DNA of 64,000 nucleotides from Modestobacter italicus (GTDB lineage Bacteria > Actinomycetota > Actinomycetes > Mycobacteriales > Geodermatophilaceae). The notes under the pieces were generated by a model that was not told where the DNA came from, did not search any database, and worked only from the letters and a program-made list of their open reading frames with translations. This document shows positions 23,796 through 33,016 of the stretch, piece by piece. The stretch is from assembly GCF_019799965.1 (NCBI RefSeq), contig NZ_JABGCJ010000004.1, forward strand, positions 124,001 through 188,000, given 5' to 3'. Position numbers and translations under genes: made by a program. Numbering within the stretch: position 1 is the stretch's first letter; every line of letters begins with the position of its first letter.

Positions 23796-24404
23796 TCAGG
23801 CGATGTTGCCCAGCTCGGCGTCGATCGTGGTGTCGTCGCCGTGCCCGGTGTGCACCACGGTGTCGCCGTGCAGCGACATCAACCGGCTGCGGATCGACTG
23901 CAGGATGGTCGGCTTGTCGCTGAACGACCGGCCGGTGGCTCCGGGCCCACCGCAGAAGAGCGTGTCGCCGGTGAAGACGGTGCGCAGGTCGGCCGCGTGC
24001 AGGCAGGTGCTGCCCGGCGAGTGGCCGGGGGTGTGCAGCGCCTCGAGGGTGGTGCCGCCGACGGTGAACCGGGTGCCGTCGACGAGGTCACGGTCCGGCG
24101 CGGTGTCCGGGTGGACGACGTCCCACAGGATCCGGTCGGCCGGGTTGAGCCAGACCGGTGCGGCGGTGGCCTCGCGCAGCGCGACGGCCGCGGTGAGGTG
24201 GTCGTTGTGGCCGTGGGTCAGCACGATCGCGGTGACCCGCCGGCCGCCGATCGCCTCGACGATCGGCTCGACCCGGTGCGGGGCGTCGATGACGAGCACC
24301 TCGTCGTCGTCCCCGACCAGCCAGACGTTGTTGTCGACGTCGAAGTCCTGCCCGTCGAGGCTGAACACCCCGCTGACGACGGCCTTCTCGATCCGGGCGC
24401 TCAC
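23796..24404 (-). CDS. MBL-fold hydrolase linked to mycothiol formaldehyde dehydrogenase
   Basis: A 202-residue metallo-beta-lactamase-fold enzyme of the glyoxalase II type. Metal ligands are visible as THGHNDH, HTPGHSPG, GDTLF and HTGHGDD. The start GTG (24404) has GGAGG four bases upstream. It lies 73 bases downstream of the mycothiol-dependent formaldehyde dehydrogenase gene, an arrangement also seen in mycobacteria (Rv2259-Rv2260). A role in releasing formate from S-formylmycothiol is a reasonable inference, but the sequence alone only shows a thioesterase-like zinc hydrolase. Confidence 0.88.
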   Translation of the reverse strand: MSARIEKAVVSGVFSLDGQDFDVDNNVWLVGDDDEVLVIDAPHRVEPIVEAIGGRRVTAIVLTHGHNDHLTAAVALREATAAPVWLNPADRILWDVVHPDTAPDRDLVDGTRFTVGGTTLEALHTPGHSPGSTCLHAADLRTVFTGDTLFCGGPGATGRSFSDKPTILQSIRSRLMSLHGDTVVHTGHGDDTTIDAELGNIA

Positions 24405-24477
24405 TCGTCCTCCTCGCTGGCGCTCGTCGTACCCGTGGCGCACGCTGCTCTGCTCATCGGTGAGCTCGCGAGCTCGC

Positions 24478-25569
24478 TCACTCGTCGAACACCACCACGG
24501 AACGCAGCACCTCGCCGGCGTGCATCTTCTCGAAGGCCTGCTCGACCGCGTCCAGGGCGATCGTCTCGGAGACGAACGCGTCCAGGTCGAAGCGGCCCTG
24601 CAGGTACAGGTCGATGAGCATCGGGAAGTCCCGGGAGGGCAGGCAGTCGCCGTACCAGGAGGACTTGAGCGCCCCGCCCCGGCCGAACACCTCGATCATC
24701 GGCAGCTCGACCGTCATGGTCGGGTTGGGCACCCCGACCAGGACGACGGTGCCGGCGAGGTCGCGGGAGTAGAAGGCCTGCTCGTAGACGGCCGGGTGCC
24801 CGACCGCGTCGATGGCCACGTCGACGCCGAAGCCGCCGGTCAGCTCGCGGATCCGGGCGACCGCGTCGGTCTCCTTCGAGTTGACCGTGTGGGTGGCGCC
24901 CATCCCGCGGGCCCACTCCAGCTTCCGGTCGTCGATGTCGACGGCGATGATCGTCGTGGCACCGGCCAGCTTCGACCCGGCGATCGCCGCGTCGCCCACG
25001 CCGCCGCAGCCGAAGACGGCCACCGAGTTGCCCCGGGTGACCCCGCCGGTGTTGATCGCCGCGCCGACGCCTGCCATCACGCCGCAGCCGAGCAGGCCGG
25101 CGGCCGTCGGCGGGGCCGCCGGGTCGACCTTGGTGCACTGCCCGGAGTGCACCAGCGTCTTCTCGGCGAACGCGCCGATGCCCAGGGCCGGGGACAGCTC
25201 GGTGCCGTCGGCCAGGGTCATCTTCTGCGCGGCGTTGTGGGTGTCGAAGCAGTACCAGGGCTTGCCGGCGGTACAGGCCCGGCACTCACCGCAGACCGCC
25301 CGCCAGTTGAGGACGACGTAGTCGCCGACCGCCACGTTGGTGACGCCCTCACCGACCGCGGAGACGACGCCGGCCGCCTCGTGCCCGAGCAGGAAGGGGA
25401 ACTCGTCGTTGATCCCGCCCTCGCGGTAGTGCAGGTCGGTGTGGCAGACCCCGCACGCCTGGACGTCGACCACGGCCTCACCCGGCCCGGGGTCGGGGAC
25501 GATGATCGTCTCGATGGTGACCGGCGCACCCTTGCTCAGGGCGACGACGCCCTTGACCTCGTACGGCAT
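24478..25569 (-). CDS. mscR: S-(hydroxymethyl)mycothiol dehydrogenase
   Basis: A zinc-dependent alcohol dehydrogenase of 363 residues that oxidises the adduct of formaldehyde and mycothiol, using NAD, and may also reduce S-nitrosomycothiol. Catalytic zinc ligands are Cys and His in GVCHTD and GHEAAG; the structural zinc set is the C-x2-C-x2-C-x7-C cluster in [15 protein letters not shown]. The coenzyme fold is [11 protein letters not shown]. The close match of the start ([15 protein letters not shown]) and of [15 protein letters not shown] to the actinobacterial enzyme separates it from general class III ADHs. It implies a mycothiol-making host. It is divergent from the OFA transporter. Confidence 0.92.
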   Translation of the reverse strand: MPYEVKGVVALSKGAPVTIETIIVPDPGPGEAVVDVQACGVCHTDLHYREGGINDEFPFLLGHEAAGVVSAVGEGVTNVAVGDYVVLNWRAVCGECRACTAGKPWYCFDTHNAAQKMTLADGTELSPALGIGAFAEKTLVHSGQCTKVDPAAPPTAAGLLGCGVMAGVGAAINTGGVTRGNSVAVFGCGGVGDAAIAGSKLAGATTIIAVDIDDRKLEWARGMGATHTVNSKETDAVARIRELTGGFGVDVAIDAVGHPAVYEQAFYSRDLAGTVVLVGVPNPTMTVELPMIEVFGRGGALKSSWYGDCLPSRDFPMLIDLYLQGRFDLDAFVSETIALDAVEQAFEKMHAGEVLRSVVVFDE

Positions 25570-25635
25570 GCCGTCAGCCTAGGTACGCCGACCCAGGTGG
25601 CGCCCGTCGCGCCCGCTGGCCCGGGGAGTCGAGTG

Positions 25636-25649
25636 GTTGCGTCTGCAAC
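25636..25649. promoter_or_regulatory. Inverted repeat in the mscR/OFA-transporter divergent region
   Basis: GTTGC-GTCT-GCAAC at 25636-25649 is a perfect 5-base inverted repeat within a longer TGGTTGCGTCTGCAAC sequence. It lies 67 bases upstream of mscR and about 160 bases upstream of the transporter. Nearly the same string (GGTTGGCGTCTGCAAC) occurs at 58304-58319 in front of the MarR gene. It looks like a regulator half-site pair, but the binding protein is unknown. Confidence 0.35.
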
Positions 25650-25807
25650 GAATTGGTCTCGGCCTCACCCCGATGAGGGCGGTGGGTGCGCCGATGTGCT
25701 GGTCGCGTCGTACCGTCCCTGCGGTCGCGACGCAGCTCACAAGGAGTGTGACTCGCGCGGCTGGCTCGTCCGACCGGCCGCGCCGTCACGTCACCTCGGA
25801 GGTCTCC

Positions 25808-27223
25808 GTGGCAGTACCCAGCTTCCTGGCCCGGGAGCGCATCATCGCGAAGCCCGGGTTCAACCGATGGCTCATCCCCCCGGCTGCGCTCGCCGTGCAC
25901 CTGTGCATCGGGCAGGCCTACGCCACCAGCGTCTACAAGGCCGCGCTCGTCTCGCACTTCGACTCGACCCTGACCGCGATCGGCGTCATCTTCTCGATCG
26001 CCATCGTCATGCTGGGCCTCTCCGCCGCCGTCTTCGGCACCTGGGTGGACCGCAACGGCCCCCGTGCCGCCATGTTCACCGCCGCCTGCTTCTGGTCGGC
26101 CGGCTTCCTCGTCGGTTCGCTGGGCATCGCGACCGAGCAGCTGTGGCTGGTCTACCTCGGCTACGGCGTCATCGGCGGCATCGGCCTGGGCATCGGCTAC
26201 ATCTCGCCGGTCTCCACGCTGATCAAGTGGTTCCCGGACCGTCCGGGCCTGGCCACCGGCATGGCGATCATGGGCTTCGGTGGTGGCGCGCTCATCGCCT
26301 CACCGCTGTCCCGCCAGCTGATGAACTGGTACGACCCGGCCTACGACGGCACCGCCGGCACCACCCCCAGCGGCAGCTCGGTCGCCGGCCTGTTCCTCAC
26401 CCTGGGCCTGGTCTACCTGGTCTTCATGATGTTCGGCGCCTTCATCGTCCGCGTGCCGGCCGATGACTGGAAGCCCGCCGGCTTCGACCCCTCGACGGTC
26501 AAGCAGAAGGCCCTGGTCACCACCGAGAGCGTCTCGGCCGCCAACGCCATCAAGACCCCGCAGTTCTGGCTGCTGTGGACCGTGCTGTTCTGCAACGTGA
26601 CCGCCGGCATCGGCATCCTCGAGCAGGCCAGCGGCATGATCCAGGACTTCTTCCGCGAGGGCGGCACCTCGGCGGTCGCCGCGGCCACCGCCGGCGGGTT
26701 CGTCGGCCTGCTGTCGCTGTTCAACATGGGTGGCCGCTTCGTGTGGTCCTCCACGTCGGACTTCATCGGCCGCAAGGGCATCTACATGGTCTACCTGGGC
26801 GTCGGGCTGGTGCTCTACGTCCTGCTGGCCACCATCGGCAGCAGCGCCGTCTGGCTGTTCGTCGTCCTCGCCGCGATCATCATCAGCTTCTACGGTGGTG
26901 GCTTCGCCACGATCCCGGCCTACCTGCGTGACCTCTTCGGCACCTACCAGGTCGGCGCCATCCACGGCCGGCTGCTGACCGCCTGGGCCGCCGCCGGCAT
27001 CGCCGGGCCGCTGATCGTCAACGGCGTCCTGGACTCGCAGGGCACCGTCGGTGAGCTCGTCGCCGCCGACTACCGGCCGGCGCTGTTCATCATGGTCGGC
27101 CTGCTGGCCATCGGCTTCGTCGCCAACCTGCTGGTCAAGCCGGTGGCGGCCAAGTGGCACGAGCCGCACGCCACCACCCCCGCCACCGCCCGCGCCAACC
27201 CCGAACGGAGCACCGCACGATGA
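25808..27223 (+). CDS. OFA-family MFS transporter
   Basis: A 471-residue major facilitator with 12 predicted helices and similarity to the oxalate/formate antiporter family: AVHLCIGQAYATSVYKA in the first helix, GTWVDRNGPR in the loop 2-3 region, GLGIGYISPVSTLIKWFPDRPG, and a long cytoplasmic loop at about 215-240. GTG 25808 has GGAGG five bases upstream, which excludes the longer frame. It is divergent from the formaldehyde dehydrogenase and overlaps a 41-codon membrane gene by ATGA. Substrates of this family are small carboxylates; formate is attractive given the neighbour, but that is inference. Confidence 0.88.
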   Translation: MAVPSFLARERIIAKPGFNRWLIPPAALAVHLCIGQAYATSVYKAALVSHFDSTLTAIGVIFSIAIVMLGLSAAVFGTWVDRNGPRAAMFTAACFWSAGFLVGSLGIATEQLWLVYLGYGVIGGIGLGIGYISPVSTLIKWFPDRPGLATGMAIMGFGGGALIASPLSRQLMNWYDPAYDGTAGTTPSGSSVAGLFLTLGLVYLVFMMFGAFIVRVPADDWKPAGFDPSTVKQKALVTTESVSAANAIKTPQFWLLWTVLFCNVTAGIGILEQASGMIQDFFREGGTSAVAAATAGGFVGLLSLFNMGGRFVWSSTSDFIGRKGIYMVYLGVGLVLYVLLATIGSSAVWLFVVLAAIIISFYGGGFATIPAYLRDLFGTYQVGAIHGRLLTAWAAAGIAGPLIVNGVLDSQGTVGELVAADYRPALFIMVGLLAIGFVANLLVKPVAAKWHEPHATTPATARANPERSTAR

Positions 27224-27345
27224 GCGAGTCCAAGAGCACCACGCCGACCGGCCTGGTCGCCTTCGCGTGGGCCCTGGTGGGCCTCCCGCTGGCCTACGGC
27301 CTGGTGCAGACCGTCCGCACGGCCAGCTCGCTGTTCACCGGCTGA
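27220..27345 (+). CDS. 41-residue membrane partner of the MFS transporter
   Basis: A tiny protein (MSESKSTTPTGLVAFAWAL...) with one hydrophobic helix at about 11-33. Its ATG overlaps the transporter stop (ATGA), so its production is tied to that of the transporter. Short single-helix proteins are known to follow OFA-type MFS genes in actinobacteria, and it is probably an accessory subunit. A perfect terminator follows 19 bases after the stop. Short length limits certainty, but codon use and coupling support a real gene. Confidence 0.78.
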   Translation: MSESKSTTPTGLVAFAWALVGLPLAYGLVQTVRTASSLFTG

Positions 27346-27364
27346 CCCAGCCCGCACCACCACA

Positions 27365-27400
27365 CAGCGCCCCCTCTGCCACCCGGCAGAGGGGGCGCTG
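27365..27400. terminator. Perfect 16-bp stem-loop after the MFS pair
   Basis: CAGCGCCCCCTCTGCC (27365-27380) and its exact complement (27385-27400) surround the loop ACCC. It follows the small membrane gene and faces the convergent SCP-like gene. The bases after it (TCGTTCC) are mildly T-rich. Confidence 0.88.
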
Positions 27401-27488
27401 TCGTTCCACGTGCGGATCCCGGCCGGAGGCCGTCTCCGGGAGGAGTGGGGCCGGAGGCTCCGGCGAGGAGCGGAGGGAGCGGCTCAGC

Positions 27489-27917
27489 TCAGCCGGGGGA
27501 CGGCTCCTGGCCGTGGTGCGGCCCGGAGGAGCGCGACGAGAGCGGCCGCAGCGGGAGGTGCTCGGAGAGGTCGGCGCGGTTGCCACTGGCGCTGACCTTC
27601 CCCTCCGCCAGCGCCCCGGCCCAGGTCAGCTGACCGGTCGCCAGCCGCAGCCAGGTCGCCGCGTCCGTCTCGATCACGTTGGGCGGCGTGCCGCGGGTGT
27701 GCCGCGGCCCCGGGATGCACTGGACGGCGACGAACGGCGGCACCCGCACCTCGACCGAGCGCCCCGGCACGTGCTGGGCCAGCCAGCGGGCCGAGGTCTT
27801 CACCGCCGCGCCGAGCACCGCGCGGGGTGGCTGCTCCCCCTCCCCGGCCAGCCAGCCGGCCGTGGGGGCGACCGCCGCCCGCAGGTCCTCCGCCGAGATC
27901 GGCGCGACGCCCGCCAT
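27489..27917 (-). CDS. Sterol-carrier-like (SCP-2-type) small protein beside purL
   Basis: A 142-residue soluble protein similar to the short 'sterol carrier family' proteins of actinobacteria. Landmarks are the [20 protein letters not shown] block in the middle and the [21 protein letters not shown] block, typical of SCP2-like folds, which bind lipid-like ligands in a hydrophobic tunnel. It lies 63 bases downstream of purL in the same direction, a recurring neighbourhood. A role linked to purines is not apparent. The Pro/Ser-rich last 20 residues are probably disordered. Start ATG 27917. Confidence 0.75.
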   Translation of the reverse strand: MAGVAPISAEDLRAAVAPTAGWLAGEGEQPPRAVLGAAVKTSARWLAQHVPGRSVEVRVPPFVAVQCIPGPRHTRGTPPNVIETDAATWLRLATGQLTWAGALAEGKVSASGNRADLSEHLPLRPLSSRSSGPHHGQEPSPG

Positions 27918-27980
27918 CAGCGCAGCGCCGTCACGACGGGCCCGCAGCCCGGCGGCAGGACGAGCACGGCAGGACCGGGA

Positions 27981-30320
27981 TCAGCTGGTCGGGACGGTGC
28001 CCGCCGGCACGGTGCCGACCGCGACCTCCGGGCTGCCGAACAGCGCCGGCAGCGTCGCCGTCCAGGCCGCCCGCAGCTCGTCCAGCGGCAGCTCCAGCAG
28101 ACCGTCCAGGACCAGGGCGTCGCCGCCCGTCGTCCCGAGCTCGGTGACCGGCACCCCGGCCGCCTCGGCGGCGGCGCGCACCGCGGCCGGGTCGGCGGTG
28201 GTGACGACGACGCGGGCCACCGACTCACCGAACAGCGCGGCCGTCGGGTCGCCGGTCACGCTCAGCCGGGCACCGGTGCCGTACCGCAGCGCCGACTCGG
28301 TCAGCGCCTGCGCCAGCCCGCCGTCGGCGAGGTCGTGCGCCGAGCTGACCAGCCCGTCGGCCGACAGCGCCGCCAGCAGCTCGCCCAGGGCGCGCTCGGC
28401 GGCGAGGTCCAGCCGGGGCGGCAGCCCGCCCAGGTGCCCGTGGACGACCGCGGCCCAGGCCGAGCCACCGAACTCCGGCCGGGTCTCCCCCAGCAGCAGC
28501 ACGGACTCACCCGCGGCCCGCCAGCCGGTGGGCACCCGGCGGGTGACGTCGGCGTGCACGCCCAGCACCCCGATCACCGGGGTCGGGTTGATCGCCACGT
28601 CGCCGGTCTGGTTGTAGAGGCTCACGTTGCCACCGGTGACCGGCAGGCCGAGCTCACGGCAGCCGTCGGCCAGGCCGCGGACGGCCTCGGCGAACTGCCA
28701 CATGACCTCGGGGTTCTCCGGCGAGCCGAAGTTCAGGCAGTTGGTGACCGCCAGCGGCTCAGCGCCGGAGACGGCGACGTTGCGGTAGGCCTCGGCCAGG
28801 TTCAGCTGCGCGCCGGTGTAGGGGTCGAGCCGGGCGAACCGGGCGTTGCCGTCCAGCGCGAGGGCGATGCCCAGGTTGCTCGACTCGTCGATCCGCAGCA
28901 CCCCGGCGTCCTCGGGCTGGGCGAGCACGGTGTTGCCCCGCACGTAGCGGTCGTACTGCTCGGTGACCCAGCTCTTGTCCGCGCCGTCCGGGCTGGAGAC
29001 GACGGCGAGCCAGTCGGCCCGCAGGTCGGTCGAGGACGACGGCGGGGCGTCGGCCTGCAGCGCGTCCAGGTCGGCCGGGCGGGACATCGGCCGCTCGTAG
29101 CGCGGCCCCTCCAGGGCGACGGTGCGCGGCGGGACGTCGACGATCCGCTCACCGTGCCAGTCGATGGTCAGCCGGTCGCCGTCGGTGACCTCACCGATGA
29201 CGGTGGCCAGCACGTCCCACTTGCGGCAGACCGCCAGGAACTCCTCGACCTTGCCCGGCTCGACGATCGCGCACATCCGCTCCTGGGACTCGCTCATCAG
29301 GATCTCGGCGGGGGTGAGCGTGGAGTCGCGCAGCGGGACGGCGTCCAGGTCGATCGCCATGCCGCCGGAGCCGGCCGCGGCCAGCTCGCTGGTGGCGCAG
29401 GAGATGCCGGCGCCACCGAGGTCCTGGATGCCGGTGACCAGGCCGGCGGCGAAGATCTCCAGGCAGGCCTCGATCAGCAGCTTCTCGGTGAACGGGTCAC
29501 CGACCTGCACGGCGGGGCGCTTGGCCGGGCCTTCGGCGTCGAAGGTCTCGCTGGCCAGCACGCTGACCCCGCCGATGCCGTCGCCGCCGGTGCGCGCCCC
29601 GAAGAGCACGACCTTGTTGCCGGCACCCTCGGCCTTGGCCAGCTGCAGCTCCTCGTGCCGCAGCACGCCGACGCACAGGGCGTTGACCAGCGGGTTGCCC
29701 GCGTAGGTCTCGTCGAAGAGCAGCTCGCCGCCGATGTTGGGCAGGCCCAGGCAGTTGCCGTAGCCGCCCACCCCGGCGACCACACCGGGCAGCACCCGGG
29801 CGGTGTCGGGGGCGTCGGCCGCGCCGAAGCGCAGCGAGTCCATGACGGCGATCGGCCGGGCGCCCATGGTGAGGATGTCGCGGACGATGCCGCCGACCCC
29901 GGTGGCCGCACCCTGGTAGGGCTCGACGTAGCTGGGGTGGTTGTGCGACTCGACCTTGAAGGTGACCGCGTAGCCCTCGCCGACGTCGACCACGCCGGCG
30001 TTCTCGCCCATGCCGACCAGCAGCGCGTCGCTCTTGGGCAGGTCACCGAAGCGGCGCAGGTGCACCTTGGAGGACTTGTAGGAGCAGTGCTCGCTCCACA
30101 TCACCGAGTACATCGCCAGCTCGGCGGTGGTCGGCCGGCGGCCGAGGATCTCCCGGATCCGGGCGTACTCGTCGTCCTTGAGCCCCAGCTCGGCGAAGGG
30201 CTGCGCGTCGTCGGGGGTGCGCCCGGCGCGGTCGACCGTGTCGAGGTCGGGCATCGCCCGGACGGCGGCGTCGGCCGGGCCGTCGGCGGGGTGCGGGGTG
30301 GACGTCACGTCGGCGCTCAC
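27981..30320 (-). CDS. purL: Phosphoribosylformylglycinamidine synthase, large subunit
   Basis: The ATP-dependent subunit of FGAM synthase (779 residues, the 'small PurL' type), which needs PurQ for glutamine hydrolysis and PurS as a structural partner; both are directly upstream. It has two PurM-like halves: [12 protein letters not shown] and [21 protein letters not shown] near the N-terminus, [22 protein letters not shown], and NCLNFGSPE with GGNVSLYN later. Start GTG 30320 overlaps the purQ stop as GTGA. Order purS-purQ-purL is standard. Confidence 0.95.
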   Translation of the reverse strand: MSADVTSTPHPADGPADAAVRAMPDLDTVDRAGRTPDDAQPFAELGLKDDEYARIREILGRRPTTAELAMYSVMWSEHCSYKSSKVHLRRFGDLPKSDALLVGMGENAGVVDVGEGYAVTFKVESHNHPSYVEPYQGAATGVGGIVRDILTMGARPIAVMDSLRFGAADAPDTARVLPGVVAGVGGYGNCLGLPNIGGELLFDETYAGNPLVNALCVGVLRHEELQLAKAEGAGNKVVLFGARTGGDGIGGVSVLASETFDAEGPAKRPAVQVGDPFTEKLLIEACLEIFAAGLVTGIQDLGGAGISCATSELAAAGSGGMAIDLDAVPLRDSTLTPAEILMSESQERMCAIVEPGKVEEFLAVCRKWDVLATVIGEVTDGDRLTIDWHGERIVDVPPRTVALEGPRYERPMSRPADLDALQADAPPSSSTDLRADWLAVVSSPDGADKSWVTEQYDRYVRGNTVLAQPEDAGVLRIDESSNLGIALALDGNARFARLDPYTGAQLNLAEAYRNVAVSGAEPLAVTNCLNFGSPENPEVMWQFAEAVRGLADGCRELGLPVTGGNVSLYNQTGDVAINPTPVIGVLGVHADVTRRVPTGWRAAGESVLLLGETRPEFGGSAWAAVVHGHLGGLPPRLDLAAERALGELLAALSADGLVSSAHDLADGGLAQALTESALRYGTGARLSVTGDPTAALFGESVARVVVTTADPAAVRAAAEAAGVPVTELGTTGGDALVLDGLLELPLDELRAAWTATLPALFGSPEVAVGTVPAGTVPTS

Positions 30321-30988
30321 GCGGCGACCATCGCGGTGAGCACGGAGGTGAAGAAGCCCAGGCCGTCGGTGCTCGGACCGGTCAGGGCCTCGACCGCGTG
30401 CTCAGGGTGCGGCATGAGCCCGACCACCCGGCCGTCGGCGCTGGTCACCCCGGCGATGTCCCGGGAGCTGCCGTTGGGGTTGCCGCCCACGTAGCGGACG
30501 ACCACCCGGCCCTCGCCCTCCAGGCGGTCCAGGTCGGCGTCGGCGGCCACGTAGCGGCCCTCGCCGTTCTTCACCGGGACGACGATCTGCTGGCCCTGCT
30601 CGAAGGACGTCGTCCACGCGGTGTCGGCGCGCTCGACGCGCAGCCCCTGGTCGCGGTTGCGGAAGTGCAGGTGGCTGTTGCGGGTCAGCGCCCCCGGCAG
30701 CAGGCCGGCCTCGCAGAGCACCTGGAAGCCGTTGCAGATGCCCAGCACCGGCAGTCCGCCGTGCGCCGCGGCCACGACGTCGGCCATCAGCGGCGAGCGC
30801 GCGGCGATCGCCCCGGCCCGCAGGTAGTCGCCGTAGGAGAACCCGCCCGGCAGGACGACGGCGTCGACGTCCTTCAGGTCGTGGTCGCCGTGCCAGAGGG
30901 ACACGGGCTCGGCGCCGGCCAGCCGCACGGCGCGTGCGGCGTCGACGTCGTCCAGGGAACCCGGGAAGGTGATGACACCGATGCGCAC
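30317..30988 (-). CDS. purQ: Phosphoribosylformylglycinamidine synthase, glutaminase subunit
   Basis: A class I glutamine amidotransferase of 223 residues that supplies ammonia to PurL. The nucleophile Cys lies in GICNGFQVL, with the His/Glu pair in PHPEHAVE near the C-terminus. [14 protein letters not shown] is the usual N-terminus, so GTG 30988 is taken as start. It is 10 bases after purS and overlaps purL by GTGA, which makes all three subunits part of one coupled transcript. Confidence 0.95.
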   Translation of the reverse strand: MRIGVITFPGSLDDVDAARAVRLAGAEPVSLWHGDHDLKDVDAVVLPGGFSYGDYLRAGAIAARSPLMADVVAAAHGGLPVLGICNGFQVLCEAGLLPGALTRNSHLHFRNRDQGLRVERADTAWTTSFEQGQQIVVPVKNGEGRYVAADADLDRLEGEGRVVVRYVGGNPNGSSRDIAGVTSADGRVVGLMPHPEHAVEALTGPSTDGLGFFTSVLTAMVAA

Positions 30989-30998
30989 TGGGTCTCTC

Positions 30999-31247
30999 TC
31001 AGTCGGTGGTGCGAGCGGGGAGGTGCAGCTCGACGTCCTCGATGACGGGGTTGGCCAGCAGCGTCTCGGCGATCTGGCGGAGCTCGGCCTCGTCGGGGTC
31101 GCCGTCGACCTCGAGGACGAAGTGCTTGCCCTGGCGGACACTGCGCACGCCGGTGTGACCGAGGCGCCCGAGGGCGCCGAGCACGGCCTGCCCCTGGGGG
31201 TCGGAGATCTCGGGCTTCAGGACGACGTCGACGACCACCTGGGACAC
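30999..31247 (-). CDS. purS: Phosphoribosylformylglycinamidine synthase, PurS subunit
   Basis: An 82-residue alpha/beta protein that bridges PurL and PurQ in the FGAM synthase complex. [15 protein letters not shown] and [17 protein letters not shown] are the family blocks. It opens the purSQL transcript with GTG 31247. There is no clear ribosome binding site, so the message may be leaderless. Divergent from the PilZ gene, with about 220 bases between. Confidence 0.94.
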   Translation of the reverse strand: MSQVVVDVVLKPEISDPQGQAVLGALGRLGHTGVRSVRQGKHFVLEVDGDPDEAELRQIAETLLANPVIEDVELHLPARTTD

Positions 31248-31466
31248 GCCGATGAGGGTACCGGCTGCCGAACAGGTGCCGACACCACGCCAGGTGGACG
31301 GAGGTCGTGCACGACCGGAGCCGTGCCGCCCAGCCTGACGCGTCGGACGTCATCCCAACGGGTCATCCACCTGCACGGTTGCACTGGAGAACCAGTCCGG
31401 CCAGCCGATGATGGAGGCGGACACGATCGCCACCGGGCGGTCGCCGAGCAGGTCGGAGGCACGGAG

Positions 31467-32132
31467 ATGGTCGCGGGACAGCCCAACGTCGACCACCCGG
31501 TCGCGACCACGGCGCTCAGCGTGATGCCCCTCGGACAGGACGAGGCGCTCACCGCCCGGGTCCGTCGCGAGACCGACTCCTTCCTCTACATCAGCTCCCC
31601 GCGCAACGGCGTCGGCGAGGCCGCCCCCTTCGTCGAGCGGGACATGCTCGAGCTGTCGTGGCAGTCCGACGACGGCCTGCGCTCCGTGCCGGCCGAGGCG
31701 CTCGCCGTCGCCGACGACGGGACGTGGAAGGTCAAGATCACCGGGCCGGCCAGCCGGATCCAGCGGCGGGACTCCGTCCGGGCGCCCATCGGGCTGTCGG
31801 TCACCCTCTCCTGGGACCGCACGACCCTCGTCGGCAGCACCGTCGACCTGAGCGAGGGCGGGCTGCTCGCCGTCTTCCGCCCGCACGGCGACCTCGGCGT
31901 CGGCGTCCCGTTCCCCAAGCGCGGCCAGCCGCTGGCGCTGCAGCTGGACCTCTACTCCGACCAGCTGGTCACCGAGGTGGCACTGGTCCGCCGCCGGCCC
32001 CGGCAGGACAACCTGCACGAGTGGTCACTGCGGTTCGTCGCCCTGCCCGAGCCGTCCGCCGACCTGATCCGCTCGCACGTCTTCACCGCGCTGCGCAACG
32101 CCCGCGCCCGCGGGCTCGCCGCCATCTACTGA
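31467..32132 (+). CDS. PilZ-domain protein (putative c-di-GMP receptor)
   Basis: A 221-residue protein with a YcgR-N-like domain (about 20-95; LYISSPRNGVGEAAPF) and a C-terminal PilZ domain (about 97-215). The two c-di-GMP-binding motifs are present: R-x3-R in RIQRRDSVR (97-105) and D-x-S-x2-G in DLSEGG (127-132). It should therefore bind c-di-GMP and adjust motility or envelope processes. GGAGG seven bases before the ATG at 31467 fixes the start. It is divergent from purS and convergent with purC, ending only two bases away. No flagellar or cellulose genes are near, so its target is unknown. Confidence 0.88.
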   Translation: MVAGQPNVDHPVATTALSVMPLGQDEALTARVRRETDSFLYISSPRNGVGEAAPFVERDMLELSWQSDDGLRSVPAEALAVADDGTWKVKITGPASRIQRRDSVRAPIGLSVTLSWDRTTLVGSTVDLSEGGLLAVFRPHGDLGVGVPFPKRGQPLALQLDLYSDQLVTEVALVRRRPRQDNLHEWSLRFVALPEPSADLIRSHVFTALRNARARGLAAIY

Positions 32133-32134
32133 GC

Positions 32135-33016
32135 TCAGCTCCAGGGCAGTCCGGTGAGCTGCTCGTAGGCCCTGACGTAACGGTCGCGGGTGGCGGCGAC
32201 GACGTCGGCGGGGAGCTCCGGCGGCTCGGAGACCCGGTCCCAGCCCGACGTGGTCAGCCAGTCGCGCAGGTACTGCTTGTCGAACGAGGGCTGCGGCGCG
32301 CCCGGTGACCAGGTGATCGCCGGCCAGAAGCGTGAGGAGTCCGGCGTCAGCACCTCGTCGCCGAGCACCAGGGTCTCCCCCGCCGTCCCGAACTCGAACT
32401 TGGTGTCGGCCAGCACGATCCCGGCCTGCTCGGCGATCTCCGCGCCGCGGGAGTACAGCGCCAGGGTCAGCGACCGCAGCGCCTCCGCCCGGTCGGCGCC
32501 GACCGCGTCGACCACCTGCGCGAACCCGATCGCCTCGTCGTGCTCGCCCACCTCGGCCTTGGTCGAGGGGGTGAACACCGGCTCCGGGAGCCGGGAGCCC
32601 TCGACCAGCCCGGCCGGGAGCGGGACGTCGACGATCGCGCCGGTGCGCTGGTACTCGACCGTCCCCGAGCCGGACAGGTAGCCACGGGCGACGCACTCCA
32701 CCGGCAGCATCTCCAGCCGGCGCACCAGCATCGACCGGCCGGCGAGCTCGGCCGGCACGCCCTCGGCGAGCAGCTCGTCACCGGAGGCCAGCAGGTGGTG
32801 CTCGGCGCCGTGCGCGGCCAGCACCGGCGCGAGCTGGGAGAACCACCAGACCGACAGCTGGGTCAGCACCCGGCCCTTGTCCGGGATCGGCGTGGGCAGC
32901 ACGTGGTCGTAGGCGGAGACCCGGTCGCTGGCGACCAGCAGCAGCCGCTCGTCGTCGACCGCGTAGACCTCCCGGACCTTGCCCCGGGCGACCAGCTCGA
33001 ACGGGAGGCCGGTCAC
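32135..33016 (-). CDS. purC: Phosphoribosylaminoimidazole-succinocarboxamide synthase
   Basis: Joins aspartate to CAIR using ATP (SAICAR synthetase). The 293-residue product is of the longer actinobacterial/eukaryotic-like type. Motifs include RGKVREVY, ASDRVSAYD, LPVECVARGYLSGSG, and VLADTKFEFG with SRFWPA near the C-terminus, the family signature. Start GTG 33016 overlaps the purB stop by GTGA, so the pair is coupled: PurB's first substrate is PurC's product. Confidence 0.95.
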   Translation of the reverse strand: MTGLPFELVARGKVREVYAVDDERLLLVASDRVSAYDHVLPTPIPDKGRVLTQLSVWWFSQLAPVLAAHGAEHHLLASGDELLAEGVPAELAGRSMLVRRLEMLPVECVARGYLSGSGTVEYQRTGAIVDVPLPAGLVEGSRLPEPVFTPSTKAEVGEHDEAIGFAQVVDAVGADRAEALRSLTLALYSRGAEIAEQAGIVLADTKFEFGTAGETLVLGDEVLTPDSSRFWPAITWSPGAPQPSFDKQYLRDWLTTSGWDRVSEPPELPADVVAATRDRYVRAYEQLTGLPWS

